From Pelobates cultripes (lineage: Eukaryota; Chordata; Amphibia; Anura; Pelobatidae): a DNA stretch of 64,000 nt. Of this stretch, positions 12,996 through 24,150 are shown in pieces. The position numbers and the translations under genes are program-made. The stretch lies in assembly GCA_933207985.1 (NCBI GenBank), contig OW240921.1:25426762-25490761 (forward strand), read 5' to 3'. Positions within the stretch are counted from its first letter, which is position 1. Each line of letters opens with the position of its first letter. The notes under the pieces were generated by a model. That model was not told the DNA's origin. It ran no database searches and worked only from the letters and a program-made list of their open reading frames with translations.

Positions 12996-13097
12996 TTTCA
13001 CAGTTACGCTCAGGAAGACCTGAAAAAGGGACTTAAGCTTTATAAAACGAATGGAAATCTTGGACTGACTAATGCGTGGGACATTGTGCAGACACAG
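12996..13097 (+). CDS. tspan4: tspan4 coding exon 4 (start of large extracellular loop)
   Basis: A poly(T) tract and TTTGCAG precede the exon, and GTAAAC follows 13097. The 34 codons include YAQEDLKKGLKLY and NLGLTNAWDIVQT, which closely follow the helical A/B region of TSPAN4 (QQDLKKGLHLYG, NVGLTNAWSIIQT). Residues 111-144, phase 0. Confidence 0.95.
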
Positions 13098-13419
13098 GTA
13101 AACGAAATCCAAGCCCACATTGCTGGAAATTTAGTAATACAAAACGTTTCTGGCTAAGTGTCTGTGAACTGGAATCTAAGAGTTTATGGGAGCTATTTAT
13201 CAATGGTAACGTGCAATGGAAAAAATAGAGCACACTGCAGAAAAATAAATATTTTTATTGAAAAGTTATATTTTTCAAAAGTGGAGCGATCAGTCTGCTA
13301 CAGAAAGCACACTGTTTAAATTGTGTATAAATGAATGACTGACTTAGCAAGGAATCAGAGCCAGTTCAAGGATTTTTGGCTACATAGGTGAATATGCATT
13401 TTGCTGCCCCATGCCTCAC

Positions 13420-14120
13420 TCCCGTTCCTCCCGAAAAAAGTATCTTCATCTGTGTCACTTAACCCCCCTCTTGAATTTCTTACCCCCTTTTGTGTTTCTT
13501 ATCCTCTTTTGAATGTCTTATCCCATTTTGTGTATCTTATTCATCTTTTGCCTTACTCTTCCCTTTGTGTATCTCTTACATCCTTCTAGCCCCTGTGTGT
13601 GTCTTTCTCCCCTTTCCAGCCCCTCTGTGTGTCTCTTCCACCCAACACCATGTCTCTTTCTCCCCCAGCCTTTCTATGTCTCTGTGTCCCCCCCAGCTCC
13701 TCCCAAAGTCTTCCCCCAGCTTCTGTCTGTCTTTTTCACCCCTCTGTGTCTTTGTGTGTCCCCAGCTCTTCTGTGTTTCTCTCCCTCAAAAAAACCCTGC
13801 CCCTCTGTCTATTTGTCCCCCAGCCGATCTGTGTGTCTTTTTCCCTCCACAGCCCCATTTGTGTGTCTCTTTCTCCCCCAGTCCCTTTATGTTGCGTTGT
13901 GCCCCACCAGCTCCTCCTTGTGCCTCATCCCCCCATGTTTCTTATTCCCTTCCCCAGCCTCTCTGTGTGTCTAATTTTCCCCATCAGACCCTCCACCTGT
14001 CTCATTTCGTCTCCCCAGGACCCTCCCTTCATGTATATTATTCCCTCCCTATCATGTGCTTCATTCCCCTAGCACCTCCATTCATATGTTTCATTCCCCC
14101 AGTCCCCCTTGTATGTCATT
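13420..14120. repeat. Pyrimidine-rich minisatellite (CCCCTCTGTGTGTCTCTT)
   Basis: About 700 bp of degenerate CCCAGCCCCTCTGTGTGTCT units on the plus strand. All three plus frames stay open for over 100 codons because the array is almost free of TAA, TAG and TGA; the predicted peptides (FCVSLP-type repeats) are artefacts. A related but shorter array lies at about 28083-28215. Confidence 0.88.
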
Positions 14121-14154
14121 ACCCTTACACAGCCTGTGCCAGCGTACCACCTTC

Positions 14155-14265
14155 TGTAGCATGGCCGAGCCGTGGATTGGGGTAAAGTGAAACAAGTTTT
14201 GTCAGACTGGTGAGAGTGAAACCAGTTCCTCTACCCCGGTCCGCGGCTCGGCCACGCTACATACA
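14155..14265. repeat. Inverted repeat next to the pyrimidine minisatellite
   Basis: TGTAGCATGGCCGAGCCG on the left pairs with CGGCTCGGCCACGCTACA on the right. Inner arms around TGGATTGGGGTA and TACCCCGGTCC, and CTGGT/ACCAG, extend the pairing with mismatches. With the minisatellite, this looks like the remains of a foldback or hAT-type element whose outer ends I could not find. Confidence 0.7.
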
Positions 14266-14426
14266 GAGATCGGCAGGAGGTGAGCGCAGTGCTGTGCCCT
14301 CCTCCTGCCGGTCACCCGGACCCGGTGTGCCCTAAGGAATAAGAAAGTCTGATCCGTGTTCATACATTTTTGCAGCATAGTTTTAAAGAATCACTCATAA
14401 GCACTATTAGCATTACAGCTGATTGT

Positions 14427-14500
14427 AGTTACATAGTTACATAGCTGAAAAGAGACTTGCGTCCATCAAGTTCAGCATTCCTCACATTTGTTTTTTGCTG
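14427..14500. repeat. Interspersed repeat typical of frog genomes
   Basis: ACATAGTTACATAGCTGAAA followed by CGTCCATCAAGTTCAGC is a repeat that I recognise as abundant in anuran genomes. It supports the organism call. Its boundaries are not clear. Confidence 0.55.
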
Positions 14501-15365
14501 TAGTGGTTATGGTACAATATGTATTTAGATGCACTCCTTCATGTTGTTGTCAAACCATGTTTGACTCCTCTGGTGTTGCTGGAATAACCAGGGATTTCCA
14601 TTTGGGCTAAGGTTACCCCAGAACTCTTAGCATTGCCATCCAAATCCAAAGAAACATAGTGTGCCTCTAGAGCCCCCAAGCAGGCCTTTTTTTTTTTTTT
14701 TAATCAATTTGTAGCTACTGATTGACTTAGAGCGTCAGCTGACTGGTGTAATCTAAGCTGTGGCTCCACTGACTGGCGGTACTCCGCACTTCCCAAAACT
14801 GTGGGGACCTGCAGATCAGCGCTGGAGGCACACTTTGGGGATAAACCGTTCAAGAACGGTTGAACCCCTTTGAAATAAGCGTGCGCCTGAAGGCTTCCTG
14901 GCACCATAACAACTCCCGTGTTCCTTAAGTAGAATTCTACTGGTGTCCATAGTGATTGCTCCTTATTTAATACTCTGCCTTGATATCCTGCAAGTAATAG
15001 TGGTATCATCAACCATGTATGACGTATCATGCATATATTTGTCCTTGTTCGCGGAGTTTCACGTTGAAGGTCAGAGATTGTAAGTGATCCATTAATCACA
15101 GCACTTTGCTGTCATTATATCCGTGCTTAACAAATCCCTCAATCCAACTGATCCATCACTTCTGCAATATGAAATAGAAGGACTTTACGTGTCATCTAGA
15201 ATTTAATATTTTTATTATTTATAAAGCAACAACATATTACACAAAGCCCAACTGTGGATATGTAAGTTTAGTATGAGTGAGATTTAATTCAACTATTCGT
15301 TAATTCCTCATTTACAGAGTCTTTTTAAACTTTTAAGTGCACTGCACTGGTACCGTCTGACATGT

Positions 15366-15830
15366 TAAAAAAACGCTGCAAGCACCATAACTACTACACA
15401 CACTGTAATGTTATGGTGCCCTGGCGTCCCCTTTGTAAGTTTGCATATTGTTTTAGAACAGTTTGATTTCCTACACGGGGACCACCAGGTACTACTCCCT
15501 GTCTCCACTACTTCAGAGCTGCAGAAGCAGGAATCCGATCCAGTCCATTTATTGGGTAAGAGCATAAGCTGACTGCTCTCAACCAGTGAATGGCACACTA
15601 CTACTAAATTTGAACAGAATTGACATTAGCCAGCTCAGAACTATTGTTCTAGACTCTAATGACGCCCAAGTAGCACTGCAAGATGTGGAGTTATACATCT
15701 GGAGCAAAGGGGTTAAACTGCATATGTGCAGCATTTTGTAGCGAAATGCTACACGTACAGACTCCAAGAACCATAGCCACTTTAAATCTCTGTCATATTG
15801 TCATGGTGCTTGGAGTAAACTATAGGCTAG
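15366..15830. mobile_element. Degenerate palindromic MITE (GCAAGCACCATAAC ends)
   Basis: The left part has GCTGCAAGCACCATAACTAC with its complement GTTATGGTGCC nearby. The right part ends GTCATGGTGCTTGGAG. Related CACCATAACCA and GGTTATGGTGC sequences occur near 63450 and 63660. Edges are approximate and no target duplication was found. Confidence 0.5.
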
Positions 15831-16019
15831 GAACTATAGTGCTAGGAATGCAGACTTGTATACCCCCCTCCCCCCCCATAGGAAAGCATTTACATATTAC
15901 AAGGAGTGAGGTACGAGCAGGTAGCTCCGTCAACCTAATAAACTGAACGAACGAAGACAGTCTTTTTGTCATTTATATTCGTTCATTCTTCTTTCAGACA
16001 AATGAATAAGTAGCCAAAA

Positions 16020-16910
16020 TTCCTGCCCGAATTCCTGTCCACATTCTTATGTTTCTTTTTCCTGATGTTATAGTCAATGAGTATTGCAACATCCGACACC
16101 ATTGCAGTCTTCCATTCCTTGTCTACAACTACAATGTCAGGTTGGTTGGCCAGTACTTACTTGTCTGTCTGGATCTGAAAATCTCACAGGATCTTAGCCT
16201 TGTAATTCTTAACTACCCTTTGTTGTATCTCCTATCTGGACTTAGGCACACAATCCCAACAACTTGTGCCTCTCAGTGTATGCTCTCCCAGCTAACATCT
16301 TGCACCCGGATGCTATATGCAGGATTGTTTCAGAGGCCTCTTTGCACAGTCTACAGCTTGGGTCTTGCCTTGTGTGGTAGGCCCCTGCTTCTATTGATCT
16401 GATGCTGAGTGCTTGTTCCTGTGCTGCTCGGATTAGTACCTCAGAGCTGTCTTTCAGTGCTGCTTTTTCCAACCACTGGTAGGCTTTTGTAATGTGAGCC
16501 ACATCCACTATTTGCCCCATGGAGAGGTTTGTCGTGCCATGGAACCTCCTCTTTTTCTGCATCCTTTATCTGTAGTTGTCTCAGGCATTCCCTTAGCAGT
16601 TCATCTTTGGACCCTATCTTCATGATGCACTTGTGGATGCTCTGTGTTTCTTCCAGGACTATGGCCTTGACACTCATCAGACCCAGACCCCTTCCTTCCG
16701 GCTAGTGTACAGTCTGTGTGTTGGATTTCGGGTGAAATCCTCAATGCATAGTGAGTAGTTTCCACGTTTTTACATCCAAAGTGACACTGGCTTTTCTTGA
16801 CCAAGTTATTGTTCGAGCGGGTACCTGATGACTGTTGATGACTTGGATCTTGTTGTCAACATTGAGCTGAGACTTCAGGACCTGTCTGACTCTCCATGGG
16901 TTTGTGGTAC
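16020..16910 (-). mobile_element. LINE fragment with restriction-like endonuclease domain (R2/R4-type)
   Basis: Minus-strand frames read, in order, KSQLNVDNKIQVINS, a frameshifted GGRGL-type segment with SVKAIV, DELLRECLRQ, EQALSIRSIEAGAYHTRQD, then the zinc-finger-like CRLCKEASETILHIASGC (C-x2-C-x8-H-x4-C), and further on ANQPDIVVVDKEWKTAM and DYNIRKKKHKN. This order is the C-terminal half of LINEs that use a restriction-like endonuclease (R2/R4/Rex6 type); PD(I) and VVDKEWKTA are the endonuclease core. The copy is 5'-truncated, has several frameshifts and lies antisense in tspan4 intron 4. Assignment is from recalled motifs. Confidence 0.82.
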
Positions 16911-17674
16911 ATCCAGGTAAAAGGTCCCTTCCCCCCCCGTTCTCGGTGAGTGGCGGTGGCCAAGCCCCCAGGGTGAAGAGTAGAGAAGAAAGAAGAAGAA
17001 AGTAGAAAAGAGAAAATGAGGGTGGGGTGGATATTGTTGTTGGGGAGGGGGGAAACGTGTAGCTGCATTCTGTGTTTTGGGGTCTAAGGGACGTCCGTGT
17101 GTGGCTGGTTGTATGGTGTATGATGTCTGGCGTTCGGGCGTGTGTGCTGGGGTTTGTGAATGCAGAATGCCATCATCACATTCTGGTACTTTAAACGGAG
17201 GTGTCCTATGTGTTTTCAATATTTTTGTCTCACCCAGTAGCAATACGTTTTATGTTATAATTTTGCCTTGGATACTTGGCTATCTTGGCACAGCCATGGC
17301 TCGCTATCTAAATTATTTTAACCCCCGCAGTGCTGTCTGTGTGGGTGCAGGCACGTTTAGGACATTTCTATTTAGAGCTTTATGGGGTCATGGTCATCCT
17401 GAATGCAGTAAAGGTAGGTGCATTTTTTTACTTACCTTCCCTGCACTGTTTGCCCCAGTAAATGCTTCAATAGTGTATACTGGAGAATGTTAACCGCATG
17501 TCGAGCTGGTTTTAAAGACCCTTAGCCAGTGCGGAATGTCCAATTTGGCATCAGAAGCAGTAGAGTACGTCCGTGTGACTTAAAATGCTGAAAAATTCCC
17601 AAGATACATTAACAATAATTCGAATGGCCACGCTGTTTAATATGTCCTAATATGGCGGTGTCTCTCTCTTTTAG
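16911..17674 (+). other. tspan4 intron 4 remainder, no feature recognised
   Basis: G-rich sequence (16930-17110) with a purine tract (GAAAGAAGAAGAAAG), then AT-richer sequence to the exon 5 acceptor. No repeat ends or coding exon were identified. Confidence 0.5.
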
Positions 17675-17803
17675 TTCCGATGCTGCGGGGTGAAGAATTA
17701 TACAGACTGGTATGATGTGAGCAATAATTTCACTGTGCCGCACTCCTGCTGCTCCGAACACCACGAGGACTGTCAATCCATGCCCACCACCTGGTGGAAG
17801 GAT
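17675..17803 (+). CDS. tspan4: tspan4 coding exon 5 (CCG and PxSCC of the large loop)
   Basis: The acceptor CTCTCTTTTAG ends at 17674 and the donor GTGAGT begins at 17804. The 43 codons begin FRCCGVKNYTDWYDV, giving the invariant CCG motif, then VPHSCC and a fifth cysteine (EDCQ), ending TTWWKD. With the cysteine in the next exon this gives six loop cysteines, enough for three disulfides. NYT and NFT sequons are present. Residues 145-187. Confidence 0.96.
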
Positions 17804-17924
17804 GTGAGTGTTCCTTTTTCTTGTTAACAGGGATTCAAAAGAGCCAGTAAGAAATACAGCAAAGCCTACTTTCTAAGTGCTACAAGGTGCAAATATAGTA
17901 TATTTATATATTTTTAGAGAAGTT

Positions 17925-18006
17925 TTAACCCCTTAAGGACACATGACATGTGTGACATGTCATGTTTTCCTTTTTTTTCCAGAAGTTTGGTCCTTTAAGG
18001 GGTTAA
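17925..18006. mobile_element. Palindromic MITE, second copy of the 3238-3317 family
   Basis: TTAACCCCTTAAGGACACAT on the left and GGTCCTTTAAGGGGTTAA on the right, with ACATGTGTGACATGTCATGT inside. It lies just after exon 5 of tspan4. Confidence 0.78.
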
Positions 18007-18107
18007 ACTGCATTAGTAACGACTGTTTAGCATGTTTAGATAGATAGTGCACATAGATCCTCTTCTTGCTGATGGACAGTATATGAAAAGTGATACCCTA
18101 GAGCAGA

Positions 18108-18240
18108 GATTGGCAACATTTAGCACTCCAGATGTCATGGGCTACATGTCCCCTGTTGCTTTGCCAGCATTATCGCTGTATAAGGATTGTGGGAGATGGA
18201 GTCTATAACACGTGTAGTGCTGAAGGTTGCCTGCCTCTAA
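18108..18240. mobile_element. Palindromic interspersed repeat (GCACTCCAGATGT family)
   Basis: The left end has TTGGCAACATTTAGCACTCC and the right end GTAGTGCTGAAGGTTGCC, inverted to each other. The middle has ACTCCAGATGTCATGGGCTAC, a widespread frog-type repeat motif. A related copy is at 19255-19390. Confidence 0.6.
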
Positions 18241-19254
18241 GCGTGTATAGCATTCATATGCTGCAAGAATAAACTTAAGTTGGCTAACTGAAGCTGTTTG
18301 TTCTGGTTTCTCGTTGATCCAATAATTGCTTTCCTTGGAGCGCCATTTAAATTCTCTTGGTGCGGGGCAGCTCTCTTCATATATTGCCATCAACATGTTG
18401 TAATATCTATATAGGTATCTGGATATATATCCAGAAAAACACAGCGGGTCTGACAACCCTAAAGGTAATTTTTTTTTATTTATTTATTTTTAAACTCATT
18501 GCTCTGACACATCTAGGATTATATACGTTAAACTATCAAATTGTTTTCTACCTTGCCCAAAAGTTAAATTGTTCATATAATTTCATTTACAAAAGATGAA
18601 AGTGTATATAACTTTGATGATAGATATTAAAGTATGAAGCCATCCACGGCACCGTGACAATCCATCTTGTGTAGTAACGTCCGTATTCAGTCTGGCACAC
18701 TCATCCTGTTTTGATTGTGAAATTGTACCAGGCCACAAGCTGCGATAATTTGCTTCTCCAACAGCACAGAAGCTCTGAAATGATTAATCCAGGACAGATT
18801 TAAGGATTCAGTTAACATTTTTGACTACATTTCAGCAAGTCATTAGGCAGAGAGCCTTGCTGTATAAATTAGGTCAGTGCCTTAACAATATCTCTTGGGA
18901 TTTATTCACTAAACAACGGATTGTGGTGAATTGAAAACCTAATTTGCAAATTGGGAATTTTTCCAAATCAGTAATTTTTTACGAACATTTGCAATAGAAT
19001 TTACTACAATCTGCTGTTTAGTTAATAACGCCCTTGAAATACATATGACATATTCTATTTCCTTGCACCAAGAAGAGAGAAACTTTAAAATATCTCTTTA
19101 TAGTAATCGGTGATTGGTTGGTGGGCTTTGTCCAATTAAAAGCTGGGTCCTATAAAAAATATTGAACTGTTATTTAAAAATACATTAGTCTAAACCCTCA
19201 TTTTGTAAGTAATTGTTTATATGCTGTTTCAGACCATTATTAGGAAAGTAACCC

Positions 19255-19390
19255 CTTAAAAAATAGACAACCGTTGGCACTCCAGATGTTGTGGACTACA
19301 TCTCCCATAATGCTCTAACAGCCATATTGACCGCAAAGCATCAGAGGAGATGTAGTCCAAAACCTCTATATTGCTAAAGGCTGCCTACCC
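19255..19390. mobile_element. Palindromic interspersed repeat, second copy
   Basis: GGCACTCCAGATGTTGTGGA and ACTACATCTCCCATAATGC on the left; GGAGATGTAGTCCAAAACC and GCTAAAGGCTGCC on the right, complementary to the left half. Same family as 18108-18240. Confidence 0.65.
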
Positions 19391-19531
19391 CCGATGAATA
19401 CTGTCATAACAATCTGTTCTGTAGTTTTTTTTTAAGGATACAATTCTGTGGAATGTCCTACTTATTGATTAACAATGATCTGTAGGGGCCAGTGCTATAT
19501 AAGCAGGAATCTCATCTTTCTTGAAGGTATT

Positions 19532-20433
19532 TGTGACGAGACCAATCTCGCCACTGTGCATTGGAGGAGCCTGGTTTCCTGCTTGCTGCCTTTTGACTAT
19601 GGACCGGCATTTAAATACTTTATTTTCCTATGCAGAAAGGTCTATTCATGTATTTCTGCCCTGGCGTTCGGTAGATTCTCGGATTTACCGAATGAACTCA
19701 TTTAACCCAGATAGCTATGCCATGGAGCCTATTCGTGTAATAAAAGACTTTGGCTCCATGGCAATTGAACTGTATGTGTGTGGTCTGAGCACCATTCAGT
19801 AATAATGTGCGCTCAGACCTAAGCTATCTGGGGATATGTTGCATGTCTGTATTTTATGTAATAAATGTAACCTTGTGTATTTTATTGTACTTTTTACTGC
19901 CATGTGTTTAATGTAAGTTTTATGTGAATGTGATGTATACTTTTAAAGTTATGAATAATGTGGAAAAACTGTATTTCTCTGCCTGTGATAATTACATTAA
20001 CCCATTGTGTAAGGTAATTGTATCACAGGCAGAGGGAAGGATTTTGTGTGGGAGTGTCTGAGTGTATTGTACGTGTTTATTGGTTGTTTCCAAAACCCTG
20101 TGGGTGGTACTAATGTGTAAGAATGTGTATATAAGAACAATAAACCCACAGCTCTGTCTGTTCCTGTTTGACCCTCAAAACGGAGCCTTGTCTCGTTCTT
20201 GGGGGGATTTATTGTATGCTGTTCCAGTTTGACTGCTACGAGTGTAAACCTATTTGTATGGTTTTTCCTATTCGGCTGTTTACAGCATTCGTATGGTTCC
20301 GGTTCAGCTGTTTACTGCATTCATATGGTTTCCAGTTCGGCAGATTGGTGTCTTTGGTAGCTGCCTGTGTATCTGGAAGGGTAATATCCTCTAAACGGCG
20401 GTTTAACCCTTTTATGCCCGGGGTGCCGTTACA
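19532..20433 (+). mobile_element. Solo LTR (902 bp) with perfect 5-bp target duplication
   Basis: The segment starts TGTGACGAGACC and ends GCCGTTACA, the TG...CA rule for an LTR, and is flanked on both sides by GTATT (19527-19531 and 20434-20438). Near 20130 it has TATATAAG followed closely by AATAAA, and a GTTCTTGGGGGGATTTATTG stretch downstream, as expected for an LTR core promoter and R region in plus orientation. No internal retroviral genes remain, so it is a recombination relic. It lies in sense orientation in tspan4 intron 5. The family (endogenous retrovirus or gypsy-like) cannot be settled from the LTR alone. Confidence 0.88.
20120..20155 (+). promoter_or_regulatory. Candidate LTR core promoter (TATA box) and poly(A) signal
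   Basis: GTGTATATAAGAACAATAAA inside the solo LTR combines a TATA-like box with an AATAAA. Orientation is the same as tspan4. Activity is an inference. Confidence 0.5.
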
Positions 20434-20438
20434 GTATT

Positions 20439-21529
20439 TATAGACCAGATTGTGATGGCGGTGAAGAATGCCATAGATCCCTATGGATTAAACAGAGTAT
20501 ACAATGGTTTATTAGGTTAAACTCCTTTAGGACCCGGGATAAGGCAAAGCCACTGATATGATGATATGACTGCTTATTGGGTAAGCTGGTGGAATGGAAT
20601 CTTTAATCTCATTATGGAACCTTCATCTCCACCAAAAGAATTCTGAATTAATTTACGATCAACATGTATCATGTTTTTTTTTAATGACTTGAAGCAGCCA
20701 GTTATAATCGTTCCAGTTATTTATGGGGATTTGAAGCTGGTTGAGAATCATGGGTAATCCCAGTGGCTCTTGTTAACCTGAATCTGTCTTTTTATTTTTA
20801 CCACTAACTGGGCAAGTTAAAGAGACGAAGCCACGTTTCCGTTCTGTTCTTGGGGTGTCAGGAAAGAGAATACGTTAGTAATCAATCTTGGTATCTTTTG
20901 TTTGTATGATATGTATAGTGACGCTACAAACCGAACATGGCAGAGTCTAGTGCCATGGGAATAGCAAAAGGAAATGGTATTATATCTACGGAGAGATCTA
21001 TTTATCAAACCATGGCTGTGACGACAGCTGACCTGCAAATTTAAATTAAGATGTATGTTTTTTCTGGTTATTTTAGTCAAAATTTTTATTTCATAAACGT
21101 AATTCAGGATACTGGGTTTACAGCACTGTGTTGACTCTCAGGATCCCACAAGAGTCAATACAGAGAACAGATGCCTCTTCAGGACGTGTTGCCACTCTGG
21201 AGAGGGGTGAGTACCAAGTGGCCAACGACAAAGATGACAAAGGTTATAGAGTTTTAACTAAAGCTCCACCATTTGTAAAATGTTGTCAATCTGCAAGTTA
21301 TATACAAGGAAACGTAGTCCCTACTTTGTCTTATATATAACTTTTAAAATAAGCATAGTTTTGAAAAAAGAAAAACATGGGGCAACCCAGGAGGAGATAA
21401 AAAACATTATTTTAAAAATAAATAAATGACACAGCTGTTTAACTCCTAAATGGCAGAGAATGGATGCCTAGGGTGCAGTCTGACTATAGTGCCTATAATA
21501 CCAATTTTGCCAGCTTATTATTTTATATA
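20439..21529 (+). other. tspan4 intron 5 stretch, no gene seen
   Basis: No recognised repeat ends or coding exons. The segment lies between the solo LTR and the hAT element at 21538. Confidence 0.5.
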
Positions 21530-21537
21530 TATTTTAC

Positions 21538-22356
21538 TAGGGATCAACCGATTATCTGTCTGGCCGATATTATCAGCCGATATTCTGTATTTTTAGCAAT
21601 ATCGGTATCGGCCAATAAAGATACTGATATTGCCGATAATGCAGACCAGGGCCTCCATCAGGGTCCTGTGGGGCCAAGCACACTCTTACTTACCTTCCCA
21701 GCAGCTTCCTTCAACTCCCCTGTCTAAATCTTGCGAGTCCCGCGGCCATCAGAGCATTGCCACGGGTTACCATGGCAATGCTCCGTGCGGCACACAGGCC
21801 GTGGGAGTTAGACAGGGGAGCTGAAGGGAGCTGCTGGGAAGGTAAGTAAGACTGTGCTGGGCCCCCTCTGCACAGTCCATGCCACCGGACCACCATGGAA
21901 TGCCATATCCCCCCTCCCTGGCCAGGTAAGAAGCAGGGACGGGGGACTAGAACATAATTTAAAATTTTTTAATTTAAAATAAAAATAAAAATGCCCCCCA
22001 CCCCCATTTTACACACTTAACATACCTACACAAACACTCACTGCACAAACACACACTACACACACACTGCATTTACTATACACACACTACACAAACATAC
22101 ACTCTGCATTCATTATATACACACTACACTACACACTGCATTCACTGTACATTCACTACACAAACACTCACTGCATTCACTATACACACACACTAGACAA
22201 ACACACATTCTGCATTCTTTATATACACACTACACAAACACACACTGCATTCACTATATGCGCAAACACACACACACTGCATCCACTATACACACACTAC
22301 ACAAACACACTGATTATCGGTATCAGCCCTACAAAATCAATATAGATCAATCCCTA
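21538..22356. mobile_element. Non-autonomous hAT-type element with perfect 8-bp duplication
   Basis: The ends are TAGGGATCAACCGAT on the left and ATAGATCAATCCCTA on the right, and both flanks are TATTTTAC (21530-21537 and 22357-22364). The interior holds repeated CCGATAT/ATATCGG motifs, an inverted repeat (TTACCTTCCCAGCAGCTTCC at about 21690 against GGAGCTGCTGGGAAGGTAAG at about 21830), an AT-rich spacer and a CA-type minisatellite (22010-22310). No transposase. Confidence 0.92.
22010..22310. repeat. CA-rich minisatellite (CACTACACAAACACACACTG)
   Basis: Degenerate repeats of ACACACTACACAAACACACA and CTGCATTCACTATACACACA inside the hAT element at 21538-22356. Confidence 0.9.
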
Positions 22357-22609
22357 TATTTTACTGATATCACACAATGCTGCTGAGGAAACACATCCAG
22401 GTGGAGAAAGTGTTTGAGCAGAGGGGGATTAAGATCACGCTGGGCCCAGGACAGGATATATTTATTTATTTTTAAAATAACACACTACACAAATGGATTG
22501 GGATTCCCCATTCACTCTTCACATGGGGATAAGTGAGACCAAGAAAACTCATGCTTCAGGGGCTATCTAAACCCTCGATACTAAGCAGCCGCCTAAAATT
22601 GCCTTATGG

Positions 22610-23080
22610 TTAAAGGAATACTATAGGGTCAGGAACACAAACATGTATTCCTGACCCTATAGTGTTAAAAACACCATCTATCTCCCCCAGGCTCCCCTTG
22701 CTTCTTTTTATATATAGTAAAATGTTACTTGTATTTAAGTCTGCAGTTGCTGCCTCTGCTCCTGATCTGCCTGCTTGGCTGACATCATCAGAAGTTATTC
22801 TGTGCACCAATCACAATGTTTTCCCATAGGATTGGCTGAGACTGTCAAGGAGGCAGATCAGTGGCAGTGCCAGCACAAGTCAAACACAGCCCTGGGCAAT
22901 CAGCATTTACTCATAGAGATGTATTAAATCGATGCATCTCTATGAGGAAAGTTCAGTGTCTGCATGCAGAAAAGACAGTATTTACTGCAAAAAGCCTGGA
23001 GGGAATGATTCTACTCACCAGAACAAGTACACTAAGCTGTAGTTGTTTTGGTGATTTTTGGGGACTATAGTGTTGTTTAA
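22610..23080. mobile_element. TTAA-flanked MITE, second copy
   Basis: Starts TTAAAGGAATACTATAGGGT and ends GACTATAGTGTTGTTTAA. It shares interior blocks with 10633-11161 (TCATAGAGATG...CATCTCTATGAGG, CCAGAACAA...GTAGTTGTTTTGG). Confidence 0.8.
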
Positions 23081-23288
23081 ATAAACAGGGCACTTGGCAA
23101 GTTAATAAATCAATCTTCTAGGTGGCTGGTAGATTAATGGAATGATTATAGCCTCAGCCTTTCCAATAATGTATGCAGGAAACAAAATCTAAATCATATA
23201 ATCTATTAAAAAGTAAATTGCGAGCATCGTGTAATCTGCTATTACATGAATTGCTGTTACATACCTTAATTACATTCTGTATAAAACT

Positions 23289-24150
23289 TGTAGCCCCATG
23301 GAACTTGAGCAGCATAAGTGGAATAGGGGGTTGACAGGGGTTGAAGGCGGGCTTAGGGGGAGAACCGGGTGGGTGTGTCTGGCTGTTTGTCTGGGGGAGT
23401 GGCTTAGATAAATAGGCCGGCCATCTTAGCTCCTGTCACCATTAACTTCCCTAACAGTTTGGAGCTGGTCCCTCCCTCCCTCCGGTTGTTTTTGCCCCGC
23501 TTGGTCACAGCGGCGGGGTAGTTAGGGGGATATTCAGGGACAAATAGTCACGGGGGGGGGAGGGGGGAACCATGGAGGAATTAAGGAAGTTGTGGTTCCA
23601 GTTGGTTGGTGACAAAGTTGGTTATAAGGTTGGGTATAATGTTAGTTAAGTTGGGGGTTCGAGCCCGGCGGTGGCTTTGAACCTTGGTGGGGTAGGGGTG
23701 TCTGAGGTATACCCCTACCAGGAGGAAATTCCAGGTCATGGAATTTGGATGGGGTAAGGGTATCTCGATATGCCCTTACCAGGAGGAAATTTGGGGTAAG
23801 GGTATCTAGGTATGCACTTACAAGGAGGAAATATGGGGTAGGGGTGTCTGGGTATACCCCTACCAGGAGGCGTTGAATTATGTAAATATGTTTGGTATAT
23901 ATAATGTTATTTGGTATGTTAGTGTTTTATGGTTACATTATAATAAGCATATATTACATATGGGTCATTGCCTTATTATTATTACTGTTATTATTATTGT
24001 GATGTAATGGATACGGATGTTGATGTATGGTTGGGTGGGGGCGGGGCAATAACTTTTAAATTGTTTTAATATATGCACAATGTTTAATAAAGCTGTGGAC
24101 ATATTGTCCCATACCCCGGAGTAGGCTGGAATTATTTGGGAGTAGGGGAA
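23289..24150 (+). mobile_element. LTR-like retroelement segment with tandem hairpins, copy 1
   Basis: Begins TGTAGCCCCATGGAACTTGA and contains a TATA-like AGATAAATAGGCC followed by CCATCTTAGCTCCTGTC, then GGTCACAGCGGCGGGG, a hairpin array (23655-23870), and near the end GTTTAATAAAGCTGTGGACA. The copy at 25842-26575 has the same order (TGTAGCCCATGGAGCAGCAC; GTATATATAGTGGAC; GGTCGCGGCGGGGG; hairpins; TTATTAAAGCTGTG). Promoter-like then poly(A)-like order suggests a terminal repeat of a retroelement. The AATAAAGCTGTGG tail recalls the Ngaro tail near 57985, so a tyrosine-recombinase element is possible. I found no target duplication; edges are approximate. Confidence 0.55.
23655..23870 (+). repeat. 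Tandem hairpin array
   Basis: A hairpin GGTTCGAGCC/GGCTTTGAACC (23656-23683) is followed by four hairpins starting at 23689, 23751, 23793 and 23836. Arms are GGTAGGGGT/ACCCCTACC in units 1 and 4 and GGTAAGGG/CCCTTACC in unit 2, so the fifth base pair changes from G-C to A-T on both sides. Unit 3 is weaker. Each unit is followed by AGGAGG. Confidence 0.8.

Noticed and set aside
13490..14185. 231-codon plus-strand frame and overlapping frames
   Set aside because: All plus frames are open because the pyrimidine-rich array contains almost no stop codons; no protein family resemblance.
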